Shown piece by piece: positions 9,661 through 19,480 of a stretch of DNA of 64,000 bases. Both the position numbers and the translations under genes were made by a program. The first letter of the stretch is position 1. Each line of letters opens with the position of its first letter. Source of the stretch: Dipteris shenzhenensis (taxonomy: Eukaryota > Polypodiophyta > Polypodiopsida > Gleicheniales); the NCBI GenBank assembly GCA_047967505.1, contig CM106538.1; one strand, given 5' to 3'. Below the pieces are notes generated by a model. It was not told where the DNA came from. It did no database searches and saw nothing but the letters and a program-made list of their open reading frames with translations.

Positions 9661-10880
9661 CCACCATCCAAATGCAGTTTCCTTGGAGCCTGCATAAACC
9701 GACTTACCAACCCAACAACATAGCTCAAATCTGGCCTGGTAATAGTCATATAGATCAAACTTCCTACTATGCATTTGTACATAATAGGGTCTTCCATAAG
9801 CTCACCTGCATCTATGCTCAACTTCACATTCTGCTCCAAAGGAGCTGAAATAGGCTTACAGCCTATCATCCCATATTGCCTCGACAAGAGCCATATCCTA
9901 CTTGTGGATCTAATCACCTCAATGCCCAAGAAGTGATGCAGCTCTCCCAAATCCTTCATCTCAAACTTCTGCTTCAATAGCATTTTCACAAGAAGGATAT
10001 CTTCATCACTATCACATGTGATGATCAAATCATCAACATAAATAACAAGTAGCAAAATGCCTTTAATCTCTATTTTTCTCACATAAAATGAGAAATCTAC
10101 CTTGGAAATCTGAAAGCCAATATTGACAAGATACTGTCCTATTTTGTCAGACCATGCTCTGGGCGCTTGCTTCAAGCCATACAAGGCTTTCTTCAACCTG
10201 CAAACAAACTTAGGATGAACAGCATGAACATAACCTAGTGGCTGCTCCATATAGACCTCTTCTTGCAGATCACCATGCAAGAAAGCATTCTTTACATCCG
10301 TCTGATGTAAAGACCATCCCTTTGATGCAGCCATAGCAATGACTACTCTTACGATTGCCATCCTTTCAACTGGACTGAATGTTTCTTCATAATCAATGCC
10401 ATATGTCTGTGCATACCCCTTGACAACTAATCATGCCTTATATCTGTTCACGAAACTATTTGCATTGTGCTTCACCTTATAAACCCACTTGCAGCCAATT
10501 GCATTCTTATCTTTAAGCAAAGGCACCAATTCCCATGGAGCATTTGCTTCCAAGGCATCCATTTCTTCATCCATGGCTTTCTCCCATTTTTCTTTTCCCA
10601 CGGCTTTCTCAAAAGAAGTGGGTTCTGGTTCATGTATCACTTTGACCATAGAGGCAAAGTGAATGGATGTAAATCCATCATATTTCAGCCTATCCACAGG
10701 ATACCTAGCTCTAGTAGACCTACGTAAAATAGGCTCACTACCAGGTGCTCTCAAAACATCCCTTGTCTTCCTTACTCCAGGTGTAACAATAGAAGGAATA
10801 CCCAACTCATCATCAAGGTTATGTTGTGAGCCACTGTATTCACCATCCACATAAGAGTGACCTGCATTCACATCAACCAT
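9657..10880 (-). pseudogene. Copia-2 reverse transcriptase
   Basis: Two frames cover the RT. 10431-10880 has the pre-RT linker, 'WEKAMDEEMDALEANAPWEL' and 'IGCKWVYKVKHNA'. 9657-10361 has 'HQTDVKNAFLHGDLQEEVYM', 'LYGLKQAPRAW' and the active-site 'LVIYVDDLIIT'. A stop splits them at about 10430 ('NRYKA*'). Downstream, 'GSLIYMTITRPDLSYVVGLV' is the usual RT-RNase H connection, and a small gap of codons follows 'LLSRQY'. All three catalytic aspartate positions appear retained. Confidence 0.88.
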
Positions 10881-11101
10881 GATCTACTTTCTCTTTTCCT
10901 TTTCGTGATACTTGCATACCACTATCTGCATTTCTTTGAGGAGATCCTCCTGATCTCAATCTGCCTATCCATGGCAAAGTATGTGAACCACTGCTAGAGG
11001 ACACTATAGGTCCACTAATATTTTGTGATTGCTACTATGAATTCTGTGTAGCATTTACCATTTTGTGCATCTACATCATCAATCACATTTACTGGTTTAT
11101 A

Positions 11102-11896
11102 CTAGCTGCTCATCTCATAAAAAACATCTCTGCTCACTCTAAACTTATAAGTAGATGGGTTATACCATCTATACCCTTTCTGTTGTAGAGAATAACCAAT
11201 AAAGATGCACTTCTCAGTTTTTGGATCCAACTTGGATCTCAACTCATATGGCACATGAACATAGGCAATGCAACCAAAAACTTTCAAATGAGAAATATCT
11301 GGTTTCCTACTAGTATACCTCACCTCTAGCATCATGCCATGTATTACTGCAATGGGAGTCCTATTCATTATTATGTAGACTGCTGTAGCAACTGCTTCTG
11401 CCCAATAATAATCTGGTAGGTCTTTTTCATTGAGCATGGCATGAGATACCTCTCCAATATGCCTATTTTTCCTTTCTGCAAGTCCATTTTGCTGTGGGGT
11501 ATGACTGCATGAATATTGCTGCTTTATGCCATGCTCCTGTAGGAAAATTGCAAACTCATTTGAGAGGTACTCTTCCCCTCCATCTAACCTTAGGCATTTT
11601 ATTTACAGGCCTGTTTCTTTTTCAACCATAGCTTTAAAAGCTTTGAAATACCCAAACACTTCACTTTCCTTTTTCATAAAATACACCCAAACTTTTCTGT
11701 TGTAGTCATCAATAAAAGTGACAAAATAATGACAGCCTCCAATAGATGCAGCTCTAGTAGTCCACACATCAGAGTGGATTAATTCCAATGGCCTCTTACT
11801 CTCTTGAACATGTCCAGGAAATGGTTTCCTTTCCTGTTTTCCAAATTGACAGGCTTCACATACCTTATGCATTTCTACAACCTTGAACTTAGGCAA
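11102..11896 (-). pseudogene. Copia-2 integrase catalytic and C-terminal part
   Basis: 'VCEACQFGKQERKPFP' closes the HHCC finger and 'LIHSDVWTTRA' gives the first catalytic Asp. 'YFVTFIDDYNRKVWVYF' follows. The second Asp is in 'LRLDGGEEYLSNEF' and the Glu in 'TPQQNGLAERKNR'. The DDE triad is thus visible, but a stop interrupts after 'VEKETGL' (about 11603) and the frame reopens at 11437. The 3' portion has 'FGCIAYVHVPYELRSKLDPK' and 'CIFIGYS', the typical copia integrase C-terminal blocks. Confidence 0.88.
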
Positions 11897-11917
11897 TCCT
11901 GCAATAATATTTTGGGC

Positions 11918-12142
11918 CTACATTAATTTAAGTCGTTGTACATTAACATGACCAATGCATTTATGCCAGATATCAATATCTGCAACTACACCGGTCCCAT
12001 GTGCAAACATTGCTGCACTGAATTCAGGCATGTTCACATCCAATGTAAACATCCTGCCCTTCTTTTTCCCTTTTGCTCTCAAGTGTCCTTTATTTTTCAT
12101 ATCCTCAACAAAGCATCCATGAGGATTAAATCTAACCTGCAA
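11918..12142 (-). pseudogene. Copia-2 GAG-pre-integrase region
   Basis: Includes 'VRFNPHGCFVEDM' and 'DIWHKCIGHVNVQRLKL', the start of the integrase zinc finger (the H-x-H half). A stop follows at 'LKLM'. It sits directly upstream of the integrase core, as expected. Confidence 0.75.
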
Positions 12143-12340
12143 GCCCTACTCAACCATTTGACCAATAGAAACCAGGTTCTTGGTGACACAAAAACTAAAT
12201 CATCATCTTCCACTGGCGACCCAATAGAAGCAAGTGCATCTGCAATCTTCTTCACCTTCATGTGGTAGTCATTGACACTGCAAAATATTTTGTCACTGCA
12301 AAAAAACACAACTTCTACCTCACAAGGGCAAATCTGTAAA
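12143..12340 (-). pseudogene. Copia-2 gag remnant fused to protease tail
   Basis: 'DYHMKVKKIADALASIGSPV' followed by 'EDDDLVFVS' matches the UBN2-type copia gag middle region (DYLxxIKxIADxLAAIGxPVxDDDLV). It then passes directly into 'LLVKWLSRA', which fits the end of the protease region. Capsid end, zinc knuckle and protease active site are therefore deleted. Confidence 0.7.
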
Positions 12341-12791
12341 ACTGACGAGAGTGGTATATTTGACCACACAATCACTTCCTAGTGACGATTATCCATCAAC
12401 AGGCAATAAGAATGATTTTGTCACTCTCAACAATACAATGTAATTTCTACGATAACTTTTCAGCAACATGCAGAACAACGATCGCACAACAAAAACATGA
12501 CACTTTCTTGAGTGCTTGCGGAAAACTTCTGCCACCAAAACGGGCCCCAAAATGGCCTCGAATCAAAAAAATAATTTCACCGAGGGCTTCGCCCCATCCC
12601 ATAGCACATACTGCCCTCTCACCACACCGTGAAGGGCGTCCCAATCTGAGACAGTGCACTCTTGCACTTTTCGACTGTGCTACTTGCAGAGATTTACTCC
12701 CAAACTCGCAAAAAAAAAAGGAAAGCAACACTGATCCTCTGACTAGGACACCACAAACTTGGTTTGCTTTCTTCACCTCCTTACCATGAAC

Positions 12792-12806
12792 GGAGCTCTG
12801 ATACCA
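12792..12806 (-). other. Copia-2 primer-binding site
   Basis: On the minus strand it reads TGGTATCAGAGCTCC, starting at the base next to the LTR. The first 12 bases are the standard initiator-Met tRNA complement. Confidence 0.9.
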
Positions 12807-13156
12807 TGTGAAGAGAGTGGCAGAGAAGGAAGGAGTCTCACTTGCAACTTTCTCACATACACAATGGGGGAATATGCACAAAGGTGGAGGCTAAAAATAG
12901 TTTTCCTCTTCTTAGTTGTGAAAGCCAAAAGAACTTTAGGTACAAAGGAATAGGTGAACCCTATATGTGGGCCTCAAACCAAACTCAGCGAGCTAAGTTG
13001 GCATACTAACTGAGCCACCACTAACTAGAGTACATAAAGATAGCTATCATCCAGCTATTATTCATGGGCGGTGTACCAACTGCATCTACAACTAACAAGT
13101 CGGTGACATAAATGCACCCTGGCATATCACGAGTGGAGCAGCTCGATATCTCAACA
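12807..13156 (-). repeat. Copia-2 5' LTR
   Basis: 350 bp. The inner edge TGTGAAGAG follows the primer site and the outer edge ATCTCAACA is followed by the target duplication AATGA. Confidence 0.9.
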
Positions 13157-13235
13157 AATGATGGGTATGATTTTGATGAGATACCACTCCCAGTAACCCC
13201 ATCAAGGAATTTTGGAGCAAATATCCTAATATGAA
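13157..13235 (+). pseudogene. Decayed coiled-coil ORF, right part
   Basis: After the target duplication the plus strand reads 'GYDFDEIPLPVTPSRNFGAN', continuing the acidic C-terminal tail that ends at 8748. It stops within about 25 codons. The join supports Copia-2 having inserted into one pre-existing reading frame. Confidence 0.45.
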
Positions 13236-13479
13236 AACTTGAGGTGGATGGCCCTGGACAACTTTCCTACCAACCTTCGTCAGCATCAAATTAGTGAAGG
13301 TTGGATTAGCAAGTTGGATCCACAACATGATTGGTGCCGCCCCAAGCTCCTTGATGTAATCTTCTTGGAGTACCTATGGGCACCTCCATGTCTCAGAACC
13401 CATCCCAAGTTATATGCAATTCCATGGTGTAAAAAATGGGAAGCCAACATATAAATGAGCATCGAACCATACTCTCGTG

Positions 13480-13964
13480 TAGAATGGAATATCCAAGGCA
13501 CAATTGATTCAGATGTTTTTGTGGTAAACACCTTGGTGGATATGTATGCCAAATGTGGGAGCATGGAGGATGCACGGCATACATTTGATGGATTGCCATA
13601 TCGTACTGAAGTTTCCTGGAATGCCATGATCTTTGGTTGTGCTAGGCAAGAAGAAACTGAGGAGGTTCTTAGGCTTCATGCACAAATGCTAGAGCAAGGT
13701 TTGTCACTGGATAGCTTGGCCTTTGTTGCCATTCTGAAAGTATGTGGTAATACAGCGGCCTTGAAAACTAGAAAGGAGCTCCATTCTCAAATCAAGGAGC
13801 TTGCACTTGATACTATTACAATCGTAGCGAATGGTCTTATTGACAAGTATGCTAAATGTGGGAGCATGATTGATGCCCAACAGTTGTTTAATGGATTGCT
13901 CACAAAAGATGTTATACTATGGAGTTCTCTAATCGCAGGATATGCCTACCAAGGAGAGACATTA
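13480..13964 (+). pseudogene. PPR protein, N-terminal portion (interrupted)
   Basis: Pentatricopeptide-repeat proteins bind organellar RNA. The open frame has PLS-type repeats: 'VVNTLVDMYAKCGSMEDARH' then 'FDGLPYRTEVSWNAMI', a 'VLRLHAQMLEQGLSLDSLAF' repeat, and a second 'LIDKYAKCGSMIDAQQLFN' with 'DVILWSSLIAGYA'. The paired MYAKCGS blocks are diagnostic. The frame runs into the TIR element at 13965 just after 'YQGET'. No proper start was found upstream, where frames break before about 13480. It would normally continue at 14549, so the locus is dead. Confidence 0.88.
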
Positions 13965-14546
13965 GGAAAAAAGGGAGCTCATTTTGGGGCCCTGTAAGAA
14001 ATTCACTATTTTCTCTTTTCTCTCTCTACAAAAGCAAGAAAATATGGATACTTGCGTGAGAAATGTCAGTGTGAAAAGGAATAAATATATTCTTTCACAT
14101 GCTTTACATTCAATGTTCATATAAGAGCAACACTTTTCTGTGCAGAATTTGGTGATTCTGACATCGCGGGCGCGTCCGGAACGATTTCCAAAGGTGCCAG
14201 ATCGCGTTTTGCTACAAATCCCACTTTTCGGCCTTTTTTGACCGTTTCTGGGCCTCCGGATGTCCGATTCCAGCGTTTCCAGTGCCGTTTTTGGGGTTTT
14301 GGGCTGTTCCAGACGCGCCTGCGGTGTCAAAATCACCAAATTTTGCACAGAAAATAAATTTTTAAAAGATTCAAATTAGATCACCTCATTAATGTGACAT
14401 GCTTCTACGAACATATAGTACTATTTTTTTTCTTATTTTCATCTTCTTTTGTTGAATTTTCAACATTACGTTGGCCCACTCCTGATTGGTTGAGAGCCTA
14501 TTTTCTCTCTCTTCTAAAAGGCCCCAAAATGAGCTCCCTTTTTTCC
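13965..14546 (+). mobile_element. 582-bp TIR transposable element (MITE-like) inside the PPR pseudogene
   Basis: The ends are perfect 27-bp inverted repeats: 13965-13991 (starting GGAAAAAAGGGAGCTC) and 14520-14546 (its exact reverse complement). Both are flanked by TA (13963-13964 and 14547-14548), the Tc1/mariner-type target duplication; the flanks also read TTA/TAA. No transposase is encoded. PPR coding sits on both sides. A Stowaway-like non-autonomous element is the best class by TSD, though the terminus is not the usual Stowaway CTCCCTCC. Strand is arbitrary. Confidence 0.85.
14134..14354. repeat. GC-rich foldback nested in the TIR element
   Basis: A 50-bp left arm (14134-14183, TTTTCTGTGCAGAATTTGG...) pairs with 14305-14354, matching at 44 of 50 positions by eye, around a 121-bp spacer. 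The arms include GC-rich cores (GGCGCGTC) unlike the AT-rich surroundings. It could be a second, smaller foldback element or part of the 582-bp element. Confidence 0.8.
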
Positions 14547-14548
14547 TA

Positions 14549-14922
14549 ATGGTGTATGTGTGTTTCATTTGTCTGAGAGAATGAGGTTGGAAGGTATACA
14601 ACCAGACAGAGTCACATTTCTTAACCTTCTGACTGTGTGCAGTCATGGGGGTCAAGTGGACATGGGCCAGAAATACTTTGAGCTTATGAGCAAACACTAT
14701 GGCATCACTCCCACTATTGAGCACTATACTTGCATGGTTGATCTCCTCAGCCGGGCATGCCAAGTAAACGAGGCAGTGGCAATGGTGGAGAAGATGCCTT
14801 TTCAACCTGATGCTAGTGTGTGGTTGACTGTATTGGGTGCTTGTCAAAAGTGGAAGAATGTAGCTGTTGGAATGTGTGCCTTTGAAAACCTACTGAGATT
14901 GGATGAAAATCTAGCCAATCTC
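14549..14922 (+). pseudogene. PPR protein, C-terminal portion, fused to CACTA sequence
   Basis: Resumes the PPR gene: 'MRLEGIQPDRVTFLNLLTVC' then 'SHGGQVDMGQKYFELM' and 'YTCMVDLLSRACQVNEAVAM' and 'PDASVWLTVLGAC', the usual last repeats before an E domain. It needs a one-base shift relative to the left half. It reads through 'ENLLRLDEN' and then, without a stop, into 'LIVHLVDEIGICGTIH', which belongs to a CACTA DUF4218 domain. No E or DYW domain remains. Confidence 0.85.
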
Positions 14923-15305
14923 ATAGTGCATTTGGTGGATGAGATTGGTATATGTGGCACTATACATGCATGACAGTTGTTCTTTCTTGAGCACTTCACG
15001 AAGACCTTGAAGGGTTTTGTGAGACAAAATGCAAGGCTTGGAGATAGCATGGCCAAAGTTTGGTTGGTACAAGAGTCACTTCTATATATTATTGAGTTTC
15101 TTGTCTATGTGGATAGCTCTCTCCCACGACTATGGAGAAATGAAGAAGACCTAAGGATGACCTCTATTGTGCCTCAAGGGAAAGGACGGAGCAAAGTCAT
15201 GATCGGGGAGTTGCTTAATAATCTAAACATCTATTGCATGCCTAATAATGATGTGATGAAAAGATGGGTGACAAGATATGAGGATGCAAAGGCAAGAAAA
15301 CAATG
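14923..15305 (+). pseudogene. CACTA-1 transposase fragment, DUF4218 region
   Basis: Tnp2-type CACTA proteins carry a DUF4218 domain after the transposase core. Here 'LIVHLVDEIGICGTIH' and 'FLEHFTKTLKGFVRQNARLG' followed by 'SMAKVWLVQESL' match the family blocks (VHLxxEVxxCGP, RYMxxLKxYVRNxxRPEGSIAEGY) and the second copy at 36963-37265. A stop at about 14972 splits it. The downstream part to 15305 ('VMKRWVTRYEDAKARKQ') is likely the variable linker. The transposase core itself is absent. Confidence 0.8.
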
Positions 15306-15576
15306 AGGAGAAAGGGCCCTCTTTTGTACGCACCATGGATCTCATGTGCCATACTCTGAGTATCTAAGAGCACTTCCAAATTATATTCATGTCAATTGGC
15401 TACTCAACAAAATGGAGAGAGCAGAGAGAGACAAGGGGATGCATATCACAATGGAAGAATGGAAGTATGCTAGAGGATGCATGCAAAAGGTGGTATATAT
15501 AATGTTTTGCATAAGTTAAGAGCTTTCAACAAATTAGATTGCTTATTTAATTAATTTTGACTTGGCATAGTGTACT

Positions 15577-16133
15577 ATGTTCAACGCTATTTGGTGTGAG
15601 GGCAAGCATTTTTGGACACAACGGATTGATGATAAGAGAAACACACAAGATTGTGGCATCATTGCTAGCTTTGAGGGAGTCAATGGAACCATGGATAATT
15701 ATTGTGGCATAATCCAAGATATTATTAAGCTTGACTTTCAGCACTTCTTTGTGTATGTTTTGGATTTCAAGTGGTTTAAGGACGTGGTGGAAAGAGGCCC
15801 CAATGCAACAATCAAACGCCATGCAAGTGGCTTTGTAACTATTGACTCCACAAAGTTTTGGGAAAGCAAGAAGAACACACTAGTACTACCACAACAATGT
15901 GAACAGGTACTCTATACATATATAAAAATGCTCACTTATATATATTTGATACCTTCAAGCAAGGAAATTAACATGTTTGTATTTGTGTTTGAATAGGTTT
16001 TTATCAACCAATGGTGGATAATAATAGGTGGTGGAATGTCATACCTATTACGCAATGTTCCAAAGTGATATGGAGTGTATGTAGGATGATCATGGCCATG
16101 GAGGTGATGATGATCATGATATGAGAGAGAAGG
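15577..16133 (+). pseudogene. CACTA-1 transposase fragment, DUF4216 region with intron
   Basis: 'CGIIASFEGVNGTMDNYCGI' and 'IQDIIKLDFQHFFVYVLDFK' match the DUF4216 start (SGVxVxG..DYYGVIxxIIEL). The block around 'SGFVTIDSTKFWESKKNT' and 'LVLPQQCEQ' is followed by an intron-like GT...AG stretch (15907-15995). It then reads as 'YQPMVDNNRWWNVIPITQ' after an apparent one-T loss in the run at 15996. The same intron position occurs in CACTA-2. Preceding sequence 15306-15576 carries weak linker coding ('SEYLRALPNYIHVNWLL'). Confidence 0.8.
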
Positions 16134-16589
16134 ATGAGATAGGCAATACAGATATTCAAGCCGTTACCCATGAGGACGAACCTGCCATTGGTAATGTTGA
16201 TTTCGATGAGCATAGTAGTGCAAGTAGTAGTGGGCTGACTGTGTTTGTAGATCTCCACATTGGTTTGGATATTGAAGAAGATAGTTTAGCAAGGGTTATC
16301 TCATTGAGGATGAGATTGAACTATAGCACATCATTGTATCATTCAAATTTCTTACATATTGGAAAAACTATTTTATATATTGTCTCATTCTCCTCACCTC
16401 ACTTAATTTTTTTATATATGCATTGGCACAAATCATATTATGGTGTGTGACACGTGCATAGCATTGATATTTTTATTAAATTAGGTACTTTGGTAATCAT
16501 GGAAAATGTTTGGCAAGCCATGATGCACATTTATCAGCCTGTAATAAAATTTTAAACTCTATTGCTCATCTATTATATAGTGTTGATAC

Positions 16590-16727
16590 GAGGTAGATGC
16601 ACTATTAAACACATGTATAACTGCCATTTGAGATGCGAGACTAACCACACTAATAGATGCACCCATATTTTCATTAACTATATCAGCGCGGCAGTTATAG
16701 ACACGCTCGTTGTTTTTTGCATCTATC
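16590..16727. repeat. Small imperfect foldback (MITE-like)
   Basis: Arms of about 32-36 bp: TAGATGCACTATTAAACACA with ...ATAACTGCC on the left, and GGCAGTTATAGACACG with ...TGCATCTA on the right. They pair with several mismatches around a short spacer. No coding capacity. No target duplication identified. Confidence 0.5.
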
Positions 16728-16930
16728 GAGCACGTCAACAAATTTATTGTGTTGTTGTGACTACTCAATGGATGGAGATCATTTATGGAGTGAGCCATAT
16801 GCTTTATTACAAATAATAACTCCATTGGAGGAAACTAGCTTTGTTCTTGCAAATAACAAAGCACTTGACGTAGATGAAATGAAAGGCTTGGATGTTTTAT
16901 TAAATATCTTCAAAGTATGATGCAAAAATA

Positions 16931-17480
16931 TCCTAAGCAAGCAATAAAGAATGGGTAGATAATCAATTCAATTGAGGCACTTGTCAAATCTCTACAAAAA
17001 CAAGAAAATTTAATGAGCATTGAATACTTTGAATCTTTTTTTCGAGAAGACGCTATGTCACCGAGATCCACATTGGATACAAATACGGCAATAGATGAGG
17101 AAGAAGTTGAGCAATGCCTTTTACCTTGAAAATATTATGGTAGGAAGGGGGATAAACCCATACTAGAGTTTGTATCGTCTAATGAAATTGATGAGGGTAT
17201 GTTTGTTGTAGTTTGGGCATCTGATGCAGATTCATAGTTGGATGAATAAGATGGCCCAATTTTGTTGAAAAAGGTTGCTCATATAGCAAGGGATGAGAAG
17301 GGAATGCCTACAACATTCACACCTTTATGGTATGAACCAAAGCCTTTCAAAAGTCTCCCCAAAAAATAAACAATGAAACAACTGTATGAGTGTTGCTTGC
17401 AAAAGAAACATGAATGGATTCCAAATAAAGAGGACTTGATAGAGGTGGAAGTAAGTAGCATTATTCATTGCTAGAAATCA
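16931..17480 (+). pseudogene. Unrecognised coding-like remnant
   Basis: Plus-strand blocks in one main frame with stops: 'SMSIEYFESFFRED' (near), 'DTNTAIDEEEVEQCLLP', 'KPILEFVSSNEIDEGMFVVV' and 'WYEPKPFKSLPKK' with 'YECCLQKKHEWIPNKEDL'. The residue mix looks like real protein and not random ORF, but I recognise no family. It lies downstream of CACTA-1 in the same orientation and may be its degenerate 3' region, or another element. Confidence 0.3.
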
Positions 17481-17654
17481 AGGACTCAAAGTTAAAAAAT
17501 GAGACATGGCTATGATGTTGAAAATGTATCACAATTCCTCATCTTAGCCTTGCACATATTAAACATCATTTGGCTACATTTCAACCATTAAGTGAAAATG
17601 CAATACCAGAATCTGATGACTCTGAATGAGATTTAGAAGCATAGGATAATATAT

Positions 17655-17845
17655 TACATGCCTTGTTCCTGAGAAATGGTGTATCTTTACACCACCTTTA
17701 AATAAATTATTCAATCAAATGGTGTATCTATACACCCCCTATATATTGAATTCAACAAACTCTTTTCCATAAAATCAAACGGTGTATCTATACACTGACT
17801 ATATGTTTAATTCAACCAACTCTTTCCATATATTGTATATACATT
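17655..17845. repeat. Three spaced copies of a near-palindromic motif
   Basis: GGTGTATCTATACACC or close variants occur three times about 60 bp apart (near 17678, 17721 and 17781), each followed by ATTCAA(T/C)CAA(C/A)CTCTTTCCAT-like sequence. The motif is a near-perfect palindrome. Confidence 0.6.
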
Positions 17846-17889
17846 TTAAGCTTTATTAGACCATATTTGTGTGGGAGTGATCTATGTTT

Positions 17890-18052
17890 TTGCAAATTTA
17901 CCCATGATGTATCGAGTAGAGGTCACCACTTACAACGTTGGGGAATTTTTAGGTTTGTTATGTGGAACTTACACATCTAGTGTTTCCAAAATACCCAATT
18001 TATGAGTCTACTAATAAGTGATATTGAGTGGAGGTGACCAGTTCAAACAAAA
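17890..18052 (+). repeat. Dispersed repeat, copy 1
   Basis: About 160 bp from AAATTTACCCATGATGTAT to GATATTGAGTGGAGGTGACC. The reverse complement recurs at 43646-43801 with only scattered differences. Within each copy a GAGTAGAGGTCACC-like sequence appears near both ends as an imperfect direct repeat. It is non-coding. Confidence 0.8.
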
Positions 18053-18232
18053 TTTCCAAACAAAGTGAGAAATTCCAAAATTTTTATAGTGTGTTAATAG
18101 GTCATTTCTCTATTGATAAGCACATTAGTTGTGGTATTCGTAAGGTGAATCTTGACATAGGAGACAAAATTAGGTCCTAGTCCAATATCCAAGAGAATAT
18201 GGATTTAAAAACCCCATTTGAGTCTAACGTAG

Positions 18233-18370
18233 GCCTTTGTCAAATTCTACCCTTAGAAAAAACATCTTGATGTGTGGAGGATGTGTGTCATTGCCATACC
18301 CACAATTGACAAGGCCTACCTTTAGAAAACATATCTTGATGTATCTCATTGCCATACCCACAACCTTCCC
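18233..18370. repeat. Tandem duplication of about 65 bp
   Basis: Two imperfect copies sharing CTACC(C/T)TTAGAAAA, CATCTTGATGT and TCATTGCCATACCCACAA. Confidence 0.65.
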
Positions 18371-18729
18371 AAATGTCAACTATTTCTTCAAGAAGGTGTC
18401 TACCTTAGATGCATACATCTAAGATGGTTCAGAATCAAAATCTGAATCTAAATTCGGGAGACGTGTTTGAAGTTTTGGCCTGGGAGGATTTGATGATTCC
18501 TCCATTTATTTGGCTTGAAATTTTTTGATTTAGCACACTATGTTACCATACCAAAACACAAGGTCACATTAACCTATAAAATTCAATTGGATAACTATCC
18601 TCCTTTGGCAGAGTTTCCATCTTCCTTTACATCCACTACTTCTTGATTTAGGGGTTTTCCAAGAAAAAGTTCTGAATTATTTTCTCCCTAACCTTTTGGA
18701 ATCATAGTGTTGCTTTTGGGACTTCAACA

Positions 18730-19480
18730 TTCATCACCAAAACCATAGAGTAGATTTTGGAAGTATCTGTAGATTCTCCTCTCTTAATGAAGCCAAAGTT
18801 GCATCATTCTTTGATGAGAAGGCGAATGTCTTCATTAACCCATTTTCTCATATTGATCTTGAAGGTTTCTTTGGTGGGTCTATCCATCTTTCCTACCCAC
18901 CAGCAGTCTCTATAGCAAATTTTGGATTCATTTATCTTAATTTGGTCTTGCCTCTCGTAATAATTCTTCAAATTCTCTATTGTCTCCTTTCCTTGCCAAC
19001 TTTTCTATCCTTTCTATTTTGTGTGATTAAATGATTTTGAGAGACATAAGCCCTATTTAACCGTGCATCCCTCTTGTATTCACCTATCTCCCTATAGCTC
19101 CACATGTAAGAGATTGATCCACTAGCATACACTCTACAAGGAACCTTTTAGATTTCCAGAGGCATGTAATTTTGCTCCTCTAATCATAGAATCTTTACTC
19201 AACCATCTATCCACTTTATCCTCTATCATGTCAAAGTCACCAAGGAGAAGGAATTACTCCTTAATCTAGTTAATCGGACTCCGAAGCCTTGTGCTCTGCT
19301 TTGGGTTCTAGTAGGAGCATAAACTGAGATAATAGTGAACTAAATCCCCTTTAAATTGCATTGCAAACTTAATTCACCCTTTGTTCGCAAATACTTATTT
19401 CCAAGAGCATGTGTGTTGATTATCAATTGGACAGAATACGGGTGTCCCATTTGAGTTGTCCTCCATCCTCCCCAAAGAGA
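18730..19480 (-). pseudogene. LINE-type endonuclease remnant
   Basis: Non-LTR retrotransposons encode an apurinic-like endonuclease before RT. On the minus strand 19130-19350 reads 'ISVYAPTRTQSRAQGFGV' and, after a frame change, 'LLGDFDMIEDKVDRW', the characteristic YAPT...LLGDFN block. Lower down, about 18760-19010, is 'KIERIEKLARKGDNREFEEL', like the linker before RT. Many stops and frame changes; no RT seen. Moderate confidence that it is a dead L1-like fragment. Confidence 0.55.

Larger units (their letters stand above)
8749..13156 (-). mobile_element. Copia-2: full-length but decayed Ty1/copia retrotransposon
   Basis: Both LTRs are present (8749-9101 and 12807-13156), starting TGTTGA and ending TTCACA on the minus strand, with a Met-tRNA primer site (12792-12806) and polypurine tract (9102-9115). 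Reading leftward: gag remnant, pre-integrase, integrase, RT, RNase H. Flanking bases AGTGA (8744-8748) and AATGA (13157-13161) are a 5-bp target duplication with one difference. By hand count the LTRs differ at roughly two to three dozen places over about 350 bp plus small indels, so the insertion is old. Most of gag and all of the protease active site are deleted. It lies inside the coiled-coil ORF. Confidence 0.93.

Noticed and set aside
12097-12881. Plus- and minus-strand ORFs between Copia-2 gag remnant and its 5' LTR
   Set aside because: They fall in the element leader and LTR; no copia domain or other motif in either frame.
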